64,000 bases of DNA, taken from the NCBI RefSeq assembly GCF_900188175.1, contig NZ_FZOQ01000011.1:62001-126000 (forward strand), written 5' to 3'. Positions 43,148-52,614 of the stretch are shown piece by piece (the first letter of the stretch is position 1; every line of letters starts with the position of its first letter). This DNA comes from Pontibacter ummariensis. GTDB taxonomy: Bacteria; Bacteroidota; Bacteroidia; Cytophagales; Hymenobacteraceae. The notes beneath the pieces were generated by a model that ran no database searches, was not told the origin of the DNA, and saw only the letters and a list, made by a program, of their open reading frames with translations. The translations under genes and the position numbers were made by a program.

Positions 43148-43891
43148 ATGGCTAAAGCAAAGGAGCATAAAACTAAAATAGCTGCAGTAGGGGATATCCA
43201 CGTCCGGGAAACAGACCGCGGGAAGTGGAAGGAGTATTTTAAACTGGTCTCGGAGAAGGCGGATGTGTTGCTGCTCTGTGGGGACCTGACCGATACAGGG
43301 CGGGTATCTGAGGCAGAGGTGCTGGCAGAGGAGCTCAAGAACTGCACTATACCTGTAATAGCGGTCCTGGGAAACCACGATTATGAGCGGGAGCACCCTA
43401 AAGGTATCCGGAAGGCACTGGTAAGCGAGAACTTCCACTTGTTAGATGGCGATTATGTCATAATCGGGGATGTAGGGTTTGCGGGCGTAAAAGGCTTTGG
43501 CGGCGGCTTTGATAAAGCCATGTTGGGTATGTTTGGAGAGCAGATGGTCAAAAGCTTTGTGCAGGAGGCTGTAGACGAGTCGCTGAAGCTGGACAATGCC
43601 TTGGCACGCTTAGACAGCGAACATACAAACCTGAAAAAAATAGCTGTGCTGCACTATGCCCCTATCAAGACCACTGTGGTAGGAGAGCCGGAGCAGGTAT
43701 TCCCCTTTCTGGGATGTTCCAGACTAGCCGAACCGTTGAATCGCAGAGGTGTGCTCGCTGCCTTCCACGGGCATGCACATGTCGGCACGCTGGAGGGGGA
43801 GACAGCGAAGGGCGTGAAAGTGTTTAACGTATCAAAGCCCCTGCTCCAGCAGGAAGGCTATGATCCACAGGTATATATATTAGAGGTTTAA
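43148..43891 (+). CDS. Calcineurin-like metallophosphoesterase
   Basis: A 247-residue enzyme with all metallophosphoesterase motifs: GDIHVRE (an H after GD), LLCGDLTDTG, VLGNHDYE, the His of VLHYAP, and the GHAHVG near the C terminus. Substrates of the family include nucleotides, cyclic nucleotides and phosphoproteins. The longer frame from 43058 overlaps the nucleotidyltransferase gene and is rejected in favour of ATG 43148. It shares a transcript with the upstream nucleotidyltransferase and ends in a very strong hairpin. Confidence 0.88.
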   Translation: MAKAKEHKTKIAAVGDIHVRETDRGKWKEYFKLVSEKADVLLLCGDLTDTGRVSEAEVLAEELKNCTIPVIAVLGNHDYEREHPKGIRKALVSENFHLLDGDYVIIGDVGFAGVKGFGGGFDKAMLGMFGEQMVKSFVQEAVDESLKLDNALARLDSEHTNLKKIAVLHYAPIKTTVVGEPEQVFPFLGCSRLAEPLNRRGVLAAFHGHAHVGTLEGETAKGVKVFNVSKPLLQQEGYDPQVYILEV

Positions 43892-43898
43892 ACGAGAC

Positions 43899-43952
43899 CT
43901 CCACACAACAGAAAAGCCGCAGGCATGCCCGCGGCTTTTCTGTTGTGTGGAG
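43899..43952. terminator. Strong bidirectional hairpin terminator
   Basis: Perfect 22-base arms (43899-43920, 43931-43952) around a 10-base loop lie 8 bp past the phosphoesterase stop and before the convergent ACP-like gene. Confidence 0.9.
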
Positions 43953-44002
43953 CTTACGCTATCTACCTATTCTTCTGCCCTTTGGCGTGATTTAGGGCGG
44001 GT

Positions 44003-44272
44003 TTATGCTGCGGTGCCCGCCACATTGCCAAGCTGGCGGTGCACGTAGTCCACCAGGTCATCCACTGTGTAGACTGGTACTTCATCCGGTATCGTAATAT
44101 CATAGGCCTGCTCTACTTCCAGAATTACATCCAGCACGTCCAACACGTCTAAGCCAAGCTTAGCCAAGTCGCGGACCTGCACTAGCTGGTTTGCAGACAG
44201 ATGGGTAACGCTACTGATGATGTTTACTACCTCTGTTTCTATTAACCCGGTAGTATTGCTTACAGTATTCAT
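44003..44272 (-). CDS. Acyl-carrier-protein-like protein without the phosphopantetheine serine
   Basis: An 89-residue four-helix protein that aligns along its full length with ACPs, including the IPDE motif and YTVDDLVDYV of helix 3-4. The attachment motif DSL reads DVL (V43, codon GTG), so the serine that carries phosphopantetheine is absent. It is monocistronic, with no fatty-acid or polyketide genes beside it. It may be a regulatory or structural ACP homologue. Confidence 0.82.
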   Translation of the reverse strand: MNTVSNTTGLIETEVVNIISSVTHLSANQLVQVRDLAKLGLDVLDVLDVILEVEQAYDITIPDEVPVYTVDDLVDYVHRQLGNVAGTAA

Positions 44273-44417
44273 AAGCGAACTATTTTGTGAGGATCTGTTT
44301 TCCGGGGCTTTAATTTGGCACCGGGTCTTTAAAATTCTTTTTTATAATCGGATTGCGAAAATCAAAGGCCTCCGCAATCCTACTATAAGTTAGGGCTCTG
44401 ATAACAGCCTTATGTGC

Positions 44418-47400
44418 TTAGGCATGCGCCATCTTTTTTCCTTCCAGCTCTGCTGTTTCGTGCTCCAGCTCTTCCATGGTCTTGTCTTCCAGCTCGATCA
44501 CAGTTTTCTTATCTAAACCGAACTTCGCCAGGATGCGGTCGAAACCGTAGTAAATCACCGGCACCACGATCAGTGTCAGGAACATAGAAGAGGTCAGACC
44601 ACCGATCAGTGCCAAGGCCAGACCGTTTTTGGTCGCGGCAACTGAGCCACCTGCCAGGGCAATCGGCAACATACCAATCACCATCGCCAGCGTCGTCATC
44701 AGGATAGGGCGGAAGCGGATTCTTACCGCCTCTATCAGGGCCTCTTTTACAGGGGCTCCTTCTGCTTTCATGTTGTTGGTGAAGTCCACCACCATGATCG
44801 CGTTCTTAGCTACCAGACCGATCATCATAATGATACCCAGGATAGAGAAGATACTCAGGGACTGGGCAGCCAGCGCCAGGGCCAGCAAGGCACCGATGAT
44901 CGCCAAAGGTATAGAGAACAGTACCACCAGCGGATACACGTAAGAGTCGTACAGCGCCACCATGATCAGGTACACGAAAATGATAGAGGCCAGCAAGGCG
45001 ATACCCAGTGTACCAAAACCTTCGCTCTGGTTTTTTAGGTCACCACCAAACTCTACGCTCACGCCTTTTGGCATGTCTACCTCTGCCAGCTGCGCCTGGA
45101 TGTCAGCACCGATTGAACCGGAAGGGCGACCAATCACGAATGCGTTCACGTTCACAGAAGTTACCCGGTTGTAGCGCTCCAGCTGCGAAGGGCCAGTAGC
45201 CTGTCTGATATCAGCGAACTGCGCCAGGCGCACCAGCTGTCCTTTGTTATTCACAAAAGTCAGGTTCCCGATGTCAGTTACGCTTCGTCGGTCAAACTCA
45301 TCCAGGCGGATGTTGATGTCGTAGTCTTCTGTGCCGGAACGGAAGGTCACGTCGGAGTTTCCGCTGAAGGCCAGCTGCATGCTGGCACCTACGTTCTCCA
45401 GCGACAGGCCAACACTGGCCATTTTATCGCGGTCCACAACCACCTCGATCTCAGGGTTACCGCCCTCCACCGAAGTTTCAACGTCTACCGTACCGTTTAC
45501 ATTTTCTGTAATTTCCATCACTTTCTCTGCGAAGGTCATGACTGAGTCAAGGTTGGAACCTGAGATGATGATCTGGATCGGAGCCTGCGCGGTACCTACC
45601 AGACCAACCGGAACCGGTGTTACTTCCACATCGGGCAGCTTGCTTTCAATATCCGCTTTGGCCTGGCGGCTGAACTGGTCGGTGCTGAAGCTGCGCTCCT
45701 TCACGTCTACCAGTGTAACCGATACATCAGCTTTGTAAGCGGTATTCTGGCCGGCCTGTGCCGAAGAGGTGGTACCTACTGTGGTAAACACTTTCTCTAC
45801 TTCAGGAATAGCCTGCAGGTACTCTTCCACTTGCTTGGTGGCAAAGTTGGTCTGCTCTACCGTAGCGTTCTTAGGCAACTCCAGTTGCAAACTCACTTCA
45901 CCACGGTCGCCGGAAGGAATAAACTCTGAACCGATAAAGCCGAAGGGCACCAGCATGAACGAAGCAACCAACATCAGCAAGGTAACTCCCAGCGTAATGA
46001 ATTTATGGTTGAAGGCCCACTTGAGGGCGGCTGTGAAACCATCGATGATGCGGTCCAGGAAGCGCTCAAATGCCAGGATGAATCTCCCGAAGACGTTTTT
46101 ATCGGAGATGTGCTCCAGGCGGGAGAAACGGCTGGCCAGCAACGGAATCAGGGTAAAGGCTACGAACAAAGAGATCATGGTTGCTACCGCTACCACCACC
46201 GCAAACTGACGCAGGATGTCTGACACCAGACCAGAGGACAAAGCAATCGGAATAAACACTACCACGATTACGAGCGTGATGGATGTGACCGTCGCCATGA
46301 TCTCACGGATACCGTCATAAGCCGCTTGTGCTGGCTTCTTGCCCATTTCCATGTGGCGGTGAATGTTTTCGATCACCACAATGGCGTCGTCCACCAGGAT
46401 ACCTACCACCAGCGAAAGGGCCAGTAGGGACATCAGGTTAAGCGAGAAGCCGAACAGGTACATGGCAATAAACGTCGCCACCAACGAAGCCGGGATGGAG
46501 ATCATCACGATCACGGCATTGCGCAGCGAGTGCAGGAAAAGCAGCATCACGGCAGCCACCAGGAACACGGCGATCACTAAGTCGTGTATAACTGAATCGG
46601 CAGCATCCAGGGTAAAATCAGAGGAGTCGTTGGCAATGTTAAATTTCAGGCCCTCTGCGGCATAGGTTTGCTCCAGCTTGGCAAGCGCCTCTTTTGTAAG
46701 GCGGCTTACTTCCACCGCGTTGGCATCCGACTGCTTCTGGATGGTGATACCAACCGAAGGCGTAGCGTTTACACGTGTCAGTACTTCTACATCCTTCTGG
46801 GTATCCTGCACTTCCGCTACGTCACCCAGACGTACAATACCGTTCTGGTCTTCGCGGATGATCAGGTTGCGCAGCTGGTCTAAAGACTGGAATTTACCAG
46901 CCAGGCGAATTTGTGTCTGGCCGCTTTCCTGCTTGATCTTACCCGTAGGGAAGTCGAGGTTAGAGTTGCGGATCTTCTGCTGCACCTGCAGAATTGAAAG
47001 ATTGTAGGCTTCGAGCTTGTTTGCGTCGATGTTCACCTTGATCTCACGCTCCTGGCCACCCAAGATTTTGATGGCTGCCATCCCTGGTACTCTGGAAAGC
47101 TCAGGCTTGATCTTCTTGTCGATCAGGTCATAGAACTCTGTTGCCGACAGGTTGGCCGTGGCCCCCATCTTGATGATCGGCAGGTCGTCGAAGTCAAATT
47201 TGTTCAGGGTAGGCGCATCGGCATCTTCCGGCAATTTCGCCAGTATGGTGTTGATCTTACGCTGCGCATCCTGTAAGCTCAGGTCCACATCAGTGCCCTG
47301 GTTCAGCTGGATCGTGATGATGGAAAAGCTCTCCAGGGAGGTGCTTTTCATTTCTTTCACGTTCTCCAGCGACGATAGTGCGTCTTCAATTTCCTTTGTT

Positions 47401-47588
47401 ACGGAGTTCTCCACCTCGTTTGGCGATGCACCCGGGTAAATGGTGCTGACCGTTAGTACCGGCGGGCTGAACTTAGGCAGCAACTCGTAGTTTAGGGATT
47501 GGTAGCTGACAACCCCGAGCAGGGTGAGGACGGTAAAGACCACCACCACCAGGGTTGACCGCTGTATCGATAATTTGGTTATGTTCAT
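44418..47588 (-). CDS. RND multidrug efflux pump (HAE-1 type)
   Basis: A 1056-residue inner-membrane proton antiporter of the AcrB/MexB family. It has 12 helices, two large periplasmic loops, the signatures YPGASPNEVE in the porter domain and LVVGILVDDAIVVIENIHRH in helix 4 with the proton-relay Asp pair, and an acidic cytoplasmic tail. It is the last gene of the TolC-adaptor-pump operon under the GbsR/MarR regulator at 50126. Confidence 0.95.
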   Translation of the reverse strand: MNITKLSIQRSTLVVVVFTVLTLLGVVSYQSLNYELLPKFSPPVLTVSTIYPGASPNEVENSVTKEIEDALSSLENVKEMKSTSLESFSIITIQLNQGTDVDLSLQDAQRKINTILAKLPEDADAPTLNKFDFDDLPIIKMGATANLSATEFYDLIDKKIKPELSRVPGMAAIKILGGQEREIKVNIDANKLEAYNLSILQVQQKIRNSNLDFPTGKIKQESGQTQIRLAGKFQSLDQLRNLIIREDQNGIVRLGDVAEVQDTQKDVEVLTRVNATPSVGITIQKQSDANAVEVSRLTKEALAKLEQTYAAEGLKFNIANDSSDFTLDAADSVIHDLVIAVFLVAAVMLLFLHSLRNAVIVMISIPASLVATFIAMYLFGFSLNLMSLLALSLVVGILVDDAIVVIENIHRHMEMGKKPAQAAYDGIREIMATVTSITLVIVVVFIPIALSSGLVSDILRQFAVVVAVATMISLFVAFTLIPLLASRFSRLEHISDKNVFGRFILAFERFLDRIIDGFTAALKWAFNHKFITLGVTLLMLVASFMLVPFGFIGSEFIPSGDRGEVSLQLELPKNATVEQTNFATKQVEEYLQAIPEVEKVFTTVGTTSSAQAGQNTAYKADVSVTLVDVKERSFSTDQFSRQAKADIESKLPDVEVTPVPVGLVGTAQAPIQIIISGSNLDSVMTFAEKVMEITENVNGTVDVETSVEGGNPEIEVVVDRDKMASVGLSLENVGASMQLAFSGNSDVTFRSGTEDYDINIRLDEFDRRSVTDIGNLTFVNNKGQLVRLAQFADIRQATGPSQLERYNRVTSVNVNAFVIGRPSGSIGADIQAQLAEVDMPKGVSVEFGGDLKNQSEGFGTLGIALLASIIFVYLIMVALYDSYVYPLVVLFSIPLAIIGALLALALAAQSLSIFSILGIIMMIGLVAKNAIMVVDFTNNMKAEGAPVKEALIEAVRIRFRPILMTTLAMVIGMLPIALAGGSVAATKNGLALALIGGLTSSMFLTLIVVPVIYYGFDRILAKFGLDKKTVIELEDKTMEELEHETAELEGKKMAHA

Positions 47589-47630
47589 TTTCTAAATTCT
47601 CTTTAAAAGAAGTTGGTTTGTCTTTTTAGA

Positions 47631-48683
47631 TTAAAGCACGGATACTTTCATGCCTTCGCGCAGGTTGATCTGACCACTCTGCACGATCTGCTCGCCCGGC
47701 TCTACACCTGCCAGTATCTCTACTTTGTTCTGTGTTACAGTGCCAACCTTTACATTTCTCAGGTAAGCTTTTCCGTCTTTCACCACGTACACCGTTGGGT
47801 TCTGGATGCTGCCTACAATGGCCTCACGCGGTAACAGAAGCGCATCGCGCGTGTCGGCTACCTCAAAGAGGGCTGTGCCATACATACCGGCTCTCAGGTT
47901 GTTGTTTGCGGCGTTTTTCACTTCCACTTCCACATCAAACTTCAGGGTAGGGTCGGCCTGCGCGGCGATGGCTGTCACGGTACCCTCGTACTCCTGGCCA
48001 GCGCCTGCATCTGCCTTCACGGTTACTTTATCGCCTTTCTCGATCAGCAGCACTTCGCTTTCAGAGGCTTTTACTTTCAACTTTAGCTTGTCCACGTTCA
48101 CGATGTCATACAGCTTGGTGCCAGGGCCAAGGAAAGAGCCAACCTCTATGTAGATCTCGTTGATCTCACCACTGATTGGAGCCGTAATGCTGGCTTTGTT
48201 CAAGCGCTGGCGGGCAGCAACTAATTGGGCCTGGGTAGACTTCACTGCTAAGCGGGCTTCTTCCAGTTGCCTTTGCGTGATGGCCTCGCCGGCAGCCAGG
48301 TTTTCGAAGCGCTCCAGGTCTCTTTTGGCCTTTTCGGCATTTGTCTGTGCGGTAGCTAGGTCGGCAGCCATGGTGCTGTTCTCTACCTGTGCCAGCAGTT
48401 CACCTGCTCTAACTTTGTCGCCTTTGCGCTTCAGGACGCGCTTGACCTGACCTTGTGTTTCAGATAAAAGTGTCAGGCTTTGGATAGGGGCGAAGTTGCC
48501 CTGCGCTGTGAATGACTTATCCAGCTTGTCGGACTTAACTTCTGTAACTGTAACTGGAATAGCCTCACTCTTGATCTCTGCTACTGCTGCTTTTGCTGCC
48601 ATTTGTTCTTTGTTGCTCATCAGCTTGAACCCAACAGCAGCTAAAACCACGATGACAATTACTATATAAATTACCTTCTTCAT
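47631..48683 (-). CDS. RND periplasmic adaptor (membrane fusion protein)
   Basis: A 350-residue adaptor with an N-terminal membrane anchor or signal (about 3-24), a lipoyl domain (SETQGQVKRVLKRKGDKVRAG and APISGEINEIYIEVGSFLG halves), a helical hairpin (about 100-160), and a beta-barrel with C-terminal domain. It links the pump encoded 42 bp downstream to the TolC protein encoded 21 bp upstream. Confidence 0.93.
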   Translation of the reverse strand: MKKVIYIVIVIVVLAAVGFKLMSNKEQMAAKAAVAEIKSEAIPVTVTEVKSDKLDKSFTAQGNFAPIQSLTLLSETQGQVKRVLKRKGDKVRAGELLAQVENSTMAADLATAQTNAEKAKRDLERFENLAAGEAITQRQLEEARLAVKSTQAQLVAARQRLNKASITAPISGEINEIYIEVGSFLGPGTKLYDIVNVDKLKLKVKASESEVLLIEKGDKVTVKADAGAGQEYEGTVTAIAAQADPTLKFDVEVEVKNAANNNLRAGMYGTALFEVADTRDALLLPREAIVGSIQNPTVYVVKDGKAYLRNVKVGTVTQNKVEILAGVEPGEQIVQSGQINLREGMKVSVL

Positions 48684-48704
48684 TTTTTATGTTTATTGTA
48701 TTTG

Positions 48705-50054
48705 CTACTTAACTAGTGATTCTATTTCGCCCGCTGCCTGCAGATAGCTAAGCTGAGCAATTTTAAACTTCAAAACTTCGTTGTTCAGGTTTGTTTTAGC
48801 CTCCCTTAGCGACACCTCTGCGTCCAGCAGGTCTGTTAGCGGGGAAAGGCCTTCCTTGTACAGCTGGTTGGTGGTCTCATACACCTCCTGTGCCAGGTCT
48901 ACGTTCTGCTCCTGTGTACGAATCGCGTTTTCGCTGTTTTCCAGCTGCTTCACGGCATTGGTCAGCATCACGGCTGTGTTCGTGGTGAACTTCTCAATAT
49001 CCTCCTCTACCTTCTTCTGCTCCAGCTGTGCCTGCTTTATCTGGGCGTCTTTCCTGAACCCGTCAAAGATCGGTACGCTTAGCTTTAAGCCTACCACGGA
49101 TGATTTGAAGAATGGAATGCTGCTGTCGAACAACTCATTGCGCTGTGTCTGATAGCCGTATTGCCCATAGGCCGACAGGGTAGGGTAGTAGCCAGCCCTG
49201 ATATTTTTCTCCTGCAGGTTTAACAGCTGCTTCTGCGTATTCAGCAACTGGAATTGTGTCTTGTTAGCGGCCGCAGTGGCGGCATCTACTGTCGCTGTCA
49301 GCTTCTCCAGAGAGATCGTCGCGTCTTCCAAAGCCACGTCCTGCTCCAGTGGCATGCCCATGAAGAATTTTAGCATGTTTTTCTGCTGCTCAAAGGCCGT
49401 GTTCAGGCTCAGTCTTTGGTTCTCCAGGTTTGTCTTGCTGACCTTAATGCGGTTCACATCCACTTTCTTTACCAGGTCATTCTCGTACTGCAGCTGCATG
49501 ATCCTCTCCAGCTGCGTTAGTCGCTCTAGGTTGGCCTCAATGGTATTGAACTGCTCCCGGGTCTGCAGCGCCTGCAGGTAGGCAGAGCCGATATTATAGA
49601 TCAGGTCCTCCTGCACCATTTCTCTTCTCAGGCGGTACAGGTCCTGCGTGGTTCTGGCTGCCTCAAGTCCCACAAAATAAGACTTGTTAAAAAGGAGCTG
49701 CGTTAATTGCACGTTAGCGTTTGCATTGTAGTCCTTGCCGAATTGTACCGGGATGTCCGTGCCAGGCTGCCCTGCCAGGGCACCAGGCAGAATCTGCGTA
49801 GGCAATGCCGGAAAATAATCCAGGCCGCTGTTCGCCGACAGCTGGGGCAAGCCGTTGCTTTTCGCTTCCCTGATCTGCTGCTTCCCGATCTGCTCGTCGT
49901 AGTATGCTTTCTGCACGTCCTGGTTGTTGTTCAGGGCATACTGAATGCTCTCCTGCAGCGTCAGCGCTTTTACCTCGCCGCTGACCGGCCCCTGTGCAAA
50001 GGCCGGCTTCAGGCAGAACAGCATCAGGCCTACTAAAAAATATTTTTTGATCAC
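48705..50054 (-). CDS. TolC-family outer-membrane efflux protein
   Basis: A 449-residue outer-membrane channel with a signal peptide (about 1-20), two OEP domains and coiled-coil segments (LNNNQDVQKAYYDEQIGKQ; LSVPIFDGFRKDAQIKQA). It is the first gene of the RND operon; a GbsR/MarR-type operator lies 35-58 bp before its start. Confidence 0.92.
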   Translation of the reverse strand: MIKKYFLVGLMLFCLKPAFAQGPVSGEVKALTLQESIQYALNNNQDVQKAYYDEQIGKQQIREAKSNGLPQLSANSGLDYFPALPTQILPGALAGQPGTDIPVQFGKDYNANANVQLTQLLFNKSYFVGLEAARTTQDLYRLRREMVQEDLIYNIGSAYLQALQTREQFNTIEANLERLTQLERIMQLQYENDLVKKVDVNRIKVSKTNLENQRLSLNTAFEQQKNMLKFFMGMPLEQDVALEDATISLEKLTATVDAATAAANKTQFQLLNTQKQLLNLQEKNIRAGYYPTLSAYGQYGYQTQRNELFDSSIPFFKSSVVGLKLSVPIFDGFRKDAQIKQAQLEQKKVEEDIEKFTTNTAVMLTNAVKQLENSENAIRTQEQNVDLAQEVYETTNQLYKEGLSPLTDLLDAEVSLREAKTNLNNEVLKFKIAQLSYLQAAGEIESLVK

Positions 50055-50088
50055 AGTAGTATTGGTTTTATTGTTTGTTACTATTCAG

Positions 50089-50112
50089 TTAGTTCTGAAA
50101 AACAAGAACTAA
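50089..50112. promoter_or_regulatory. Operator dyad before the RND operon
   Basis: TTAGTTC-N10-GAACTAA, a perfect 7-base dyad, between the regulator stop (50126) and the TolC start (50054). The same dyad with identical 10-base spacing lies upstream of the regulator gene, which strongly suggests it is the binding site of that regulator. Confidence 0.7.
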
Positions 50113-50125
50113 TGAGTGAAAAAAA

Positions 50126-50596
50126 TTATTTCACTCTGCTCTTCTCCCACTTGTCGAGCAAATTAGGAAGCTCTTCCTGTAAAAAGTCCAGGAAATCCAC
50201 AAACTCGCCCAGGCAAGTGTTAAACTCCGATGTCTTATCGGTGCGGCACTCCAGCACTTCCTTCAGTAGGACTTTGAAGTTGATGATGTTATCAATGCGT
50301 TTGGTGAGCGCATCGCGCCAGTTCGAGGTTTTAAGCCTGAAATAGCGCTTTCTGTCCCCCGGAAAGGTGATGTACTCTACTGGCCCCGTCTCAATTAGCA
50401 AGTTTAATGCCGTACTCGTAGCACTCTTGCTGATGCTGAGCTCCTCCCGTATCTCATCGAAAGTAAGCGCTGGCCTGTCCGCCACGTACATCAAGCCAAG
50501 GATGCGTCCGGCCACCGGCTGCAGGCCCATCTTCTCGTGGAAGATGCCGATCCGCTCGATGAGGGCTTTCTTTTGTTCGTCTAGCGTCATGTTCAT
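50126..50596 (-). CDS. GbsR/MarR-family transcriptional regulator
   Basis: A 156-residue winged-helix regulator. The DNA-binding part (about 25-90) contains SISKSATSTALNLLIETG as recognition helix region and the wing FPGDRKRYFRL. The C-terminal part is helical and probably dimerises. It lies directly upstream of the efflux operon on the same strand, and matching dyads flank it on both sides, so it most likely represses itself and the pump. Confidence 0.88.
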   Translation of the reverse strand: MNMTLDEQKKALIERIGIFHEKMGLQPVAGRILGLMYVADRPALTFDEIREELSISKSATSTALNLLIETGPVEYITFPGDRKRYFRLKTSNWRDALTKRIDNIINFKVLLKEVLECRTDKTSEFNTCLGEFVDFLDFLQEELPNLLDKWEKSRVK

Positions 50597-50641
50597 TGTC
50601 TTGTTCTTTATAGGAACAGCACAAAGGTAGGCAAAGTTCTG

Positions 50642-50665
50642 TTAGTTCAAAATTTTAAGAACCAA
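50642..50665. promoter_or_regulatory. Operator dyad before the GbsR/MarR regulator gene
   Basis: TTAGTTC-N10-GAACCAA, one mismatch from the dyad at 50089-50112 and with the same spacing. It lies 46-69 bp upstream of the regulator start, consistent with autoregulation. Confidence 0.65.
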
Positions 50666-50885
50666 ATTTTTGTTTCCCGTATCTTCCGTAATAAATAGTT
50701 CATGAGCGCGCTAAAGATTTATTTTACTGGCTAAAGTACAGAACAAGAGGAAGCTAAACCTATAAGGCCTGTTCATCCGTAGGCTTATACTTTGTAAGGG
50801 TAATTTTGGGAATGCTTTTTGGAGGAGGCATCCTGTAGACTTTATTTTCCCTTTTGAATTAAGAACAAACCAAGAATCAAAGCAT

Positions 50886-52541
50886 ATGGCTTCACAATAT
50901 AGTAGATGGTATCATCCCTACGAGATCAACGAAAAGTATAACAAGCGTGTCGCGTACTTCTGCATGGAGTATGCCATTCACCAGGCGCTTAAGATTTATT
51001 CCGGGGGGCTTGGCTTTCTGGCCGGCTCGCACATGCGCAGCGCGCACGACCTGCGGCAAAACGTGATCGGGATCGGCATGCTCTGGAAGTATGGCTATTA
51101 TGACCAGGAGCGAAACGAGGACCAGACCATGCGCCCGCACTTCGAGCAAAAGTTCTACAGCTTCCTGGAGGACAGCGGCATTACCGTGCGCGTGGTGGTA
51201 AATGAGCACCCGGTGCTGGTAAAGGCCATGGTCTTAAAACCAGAGACGTTCGGGACAGCCCCCATCTATTTCCTGACAACCGACATCCCGGAGAACGATC
51301 ACCTGGCCCGCACCATTACGCATCGCCTGTACGACCCGGAACCAATGGCCCGTATAGCCCAAGGTATTGTGCTGGGTGTTGGGGGTGCCAAAGTGGTGGA
51401 GGCTTTAGGGGGTACCGAGACCTTCCATATGAACGAAGGGCACGCGCTACCGCTGGCTTTCCGCCTGTACGAGGAGTACGGTAAGGTGGAGGAGGTGCGT
51501 AAGCGCCTGGTGTTTACGACCCATACTCCGGAGAAAGCCGGAAATGAGGAGCATGACATCAACCTACTTCAGAAAATGAGCTTCTTTAACGGGGTTACCC
51601 TGGATGAGGCGCGCGAAATTACCGGGATGCACGGGCATATGTTTAACCATACCCTGGCGGCCCTGCGCCTCTCGAAGGTAGCCAATGGCGTGTCGCAGCT
51701 GCACGGAGAGGTAGCCCGCGACATGTGGTACGGGAACGACGGCGTGTGCGAGATTAAGGCGATCACAAACGCCCAAAACGTGCCTTTCTGGATGGATACG
51801 GAACTGTGGCAGGCACAGGAGCGGGACGACAACAAAGCGATGCAGAAACGGAAGGGCGAAATGAAGCACCAGTTGTTCGACGTCGTCGCCGACCAGACAG
51901 GCAAGCTTTTCAGACCGGATGTGCTAACCATTGTCTGGGCCCGCCGTTTTGCAGCCTACAAACGAGCTGACCTGCTGATGCGGGACATGGATCGCTTTAT
52001 GAAGTTGTTAAACAACAAGGAGACGCCCGTGCAGCTGGTCTGGGCAGGTAAGCCTTATCCGTTCGACTATGGGGCGATTCACGTCTTTAACAAACTCGTG
52101 AAGATGTCGCAGAAACAGGACAATGTTTCGGTGCTGACCGGCTATGAGCTTGGCTTGTCAAAGAAACTGAAAGACGGAGCAGATGTATGGCTAAACACAC
52201 CACGCCGGCCCCGCGAGGCCTCTGGTACCAGTGGCATGACCGCTGCCATGAACGGTGCCGTTAACTTGTCGGTACAGGACGGGTGGCTGCCGGAGTTTAC
52301 CCGCCACGGGGAGAACAGCTTTGTATTGCCTATTGTGGATACCTCCATGCCGGATGACATGCAGGACGAGGAGGACTACAACAACCTGATGCGCATACTG
52401 GAGCAACAGGTGATCCCGATGTACTACCATGACCAGGAGCGCTGGCTGCGCATTGTGAAAAACAGCATGCGGGACGTGGTGCCGCATTTTGACGCCGACC
52501 GCATGGCGCACCAGTATTACGAGATGGTGTACAACTATTAA
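50886..52541 (+). CDS. Alpha-glucan phosphorylase-like GT35 protein lacking the PLP lysine
   Basis: A 551-residue GT35-fold protein, shorter than the 800-residue glycogen phosphorylases but like the compact GlgP group. Conserved segments include YFCMEYAIH, IYSGGLGFLAGSHMRSAHDL, FHMNEGHALPLAF, TTHTPEKAGNEEHD, ARRFAAYKRADLL and WAGKPYPFD. The PLP-binding segment reads EASGTSGMTAAMNG: the Lys expected after Met is Thr (T452, codon ACC). Without it PLP cannot form the usual Schiff base. The protein may be inactive as a phosphorylase, act differently, or be regulatory. Confidence 0.85.
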   Translation: MASQYSRWYHPYEINEKYNKRVAYFCMEYAIHQALKIYSGGLGFLAGSHMRSAHDLRQNVIGIGMLWKYGYYDQERNEDQTMRPHFEQKFYSFLEDSGITVRVVVNEHPVLVKAMVLKPETFGTAPIYFLTTDIPENDHLARTITHRLYDPEPMARIAQGIVLGVGGAKVVEALGGTETFHMNEGHALPLAFRLYEEYGKVEEVRKRLVFTTHTPEKAGNEEHDINLLQKMSFFNGVTLDEAREITGMHGHMFNHTLAALRLSKVANGVSQLHGEVARDMWYGNDGVCEIKAITNAQNVPFWMDTELWQAQERDDNKAMQKRKGEMKHQLFDVVADQTGKLFRPDVLTIVWARRFAAYKRADLLMRDMDRFMKLLNNKETPVQLVWAGKPYPFDYGAIHVFNKLVKMSQKQDNVSVLTGYELGLSKKLKDGADVWLNTPRRPREASGTSGMTAAMNGAVNLSVQDGWLPEFTRHGENSFVLPIVDTSMPDDMQDEEDYNNLMRILEQQVIPMYYHDQERWLRIVKNSMRDVVPHFDADRMAHQYYEMVYNY

Positions 52542-52554
52542 AGCGACAACCTAA

Positions 52555-52595
52555 AAAAGCAAAAGGCCTCAGATTTCCTGAGGCCTTTTGCTTTT
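52555..52595. terminator. Bidirectional terminator
   Basis: Perfect 18-base arms (52555-52572, 52578-52595) with a 5-base loop and A/T-rich flanks, between the convergent phosphorylase-like and PepD genes. Confidence 0.9.
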
Positions 52596-52614
52596 ACTTC
52601 GCTACTTTGGGCTG

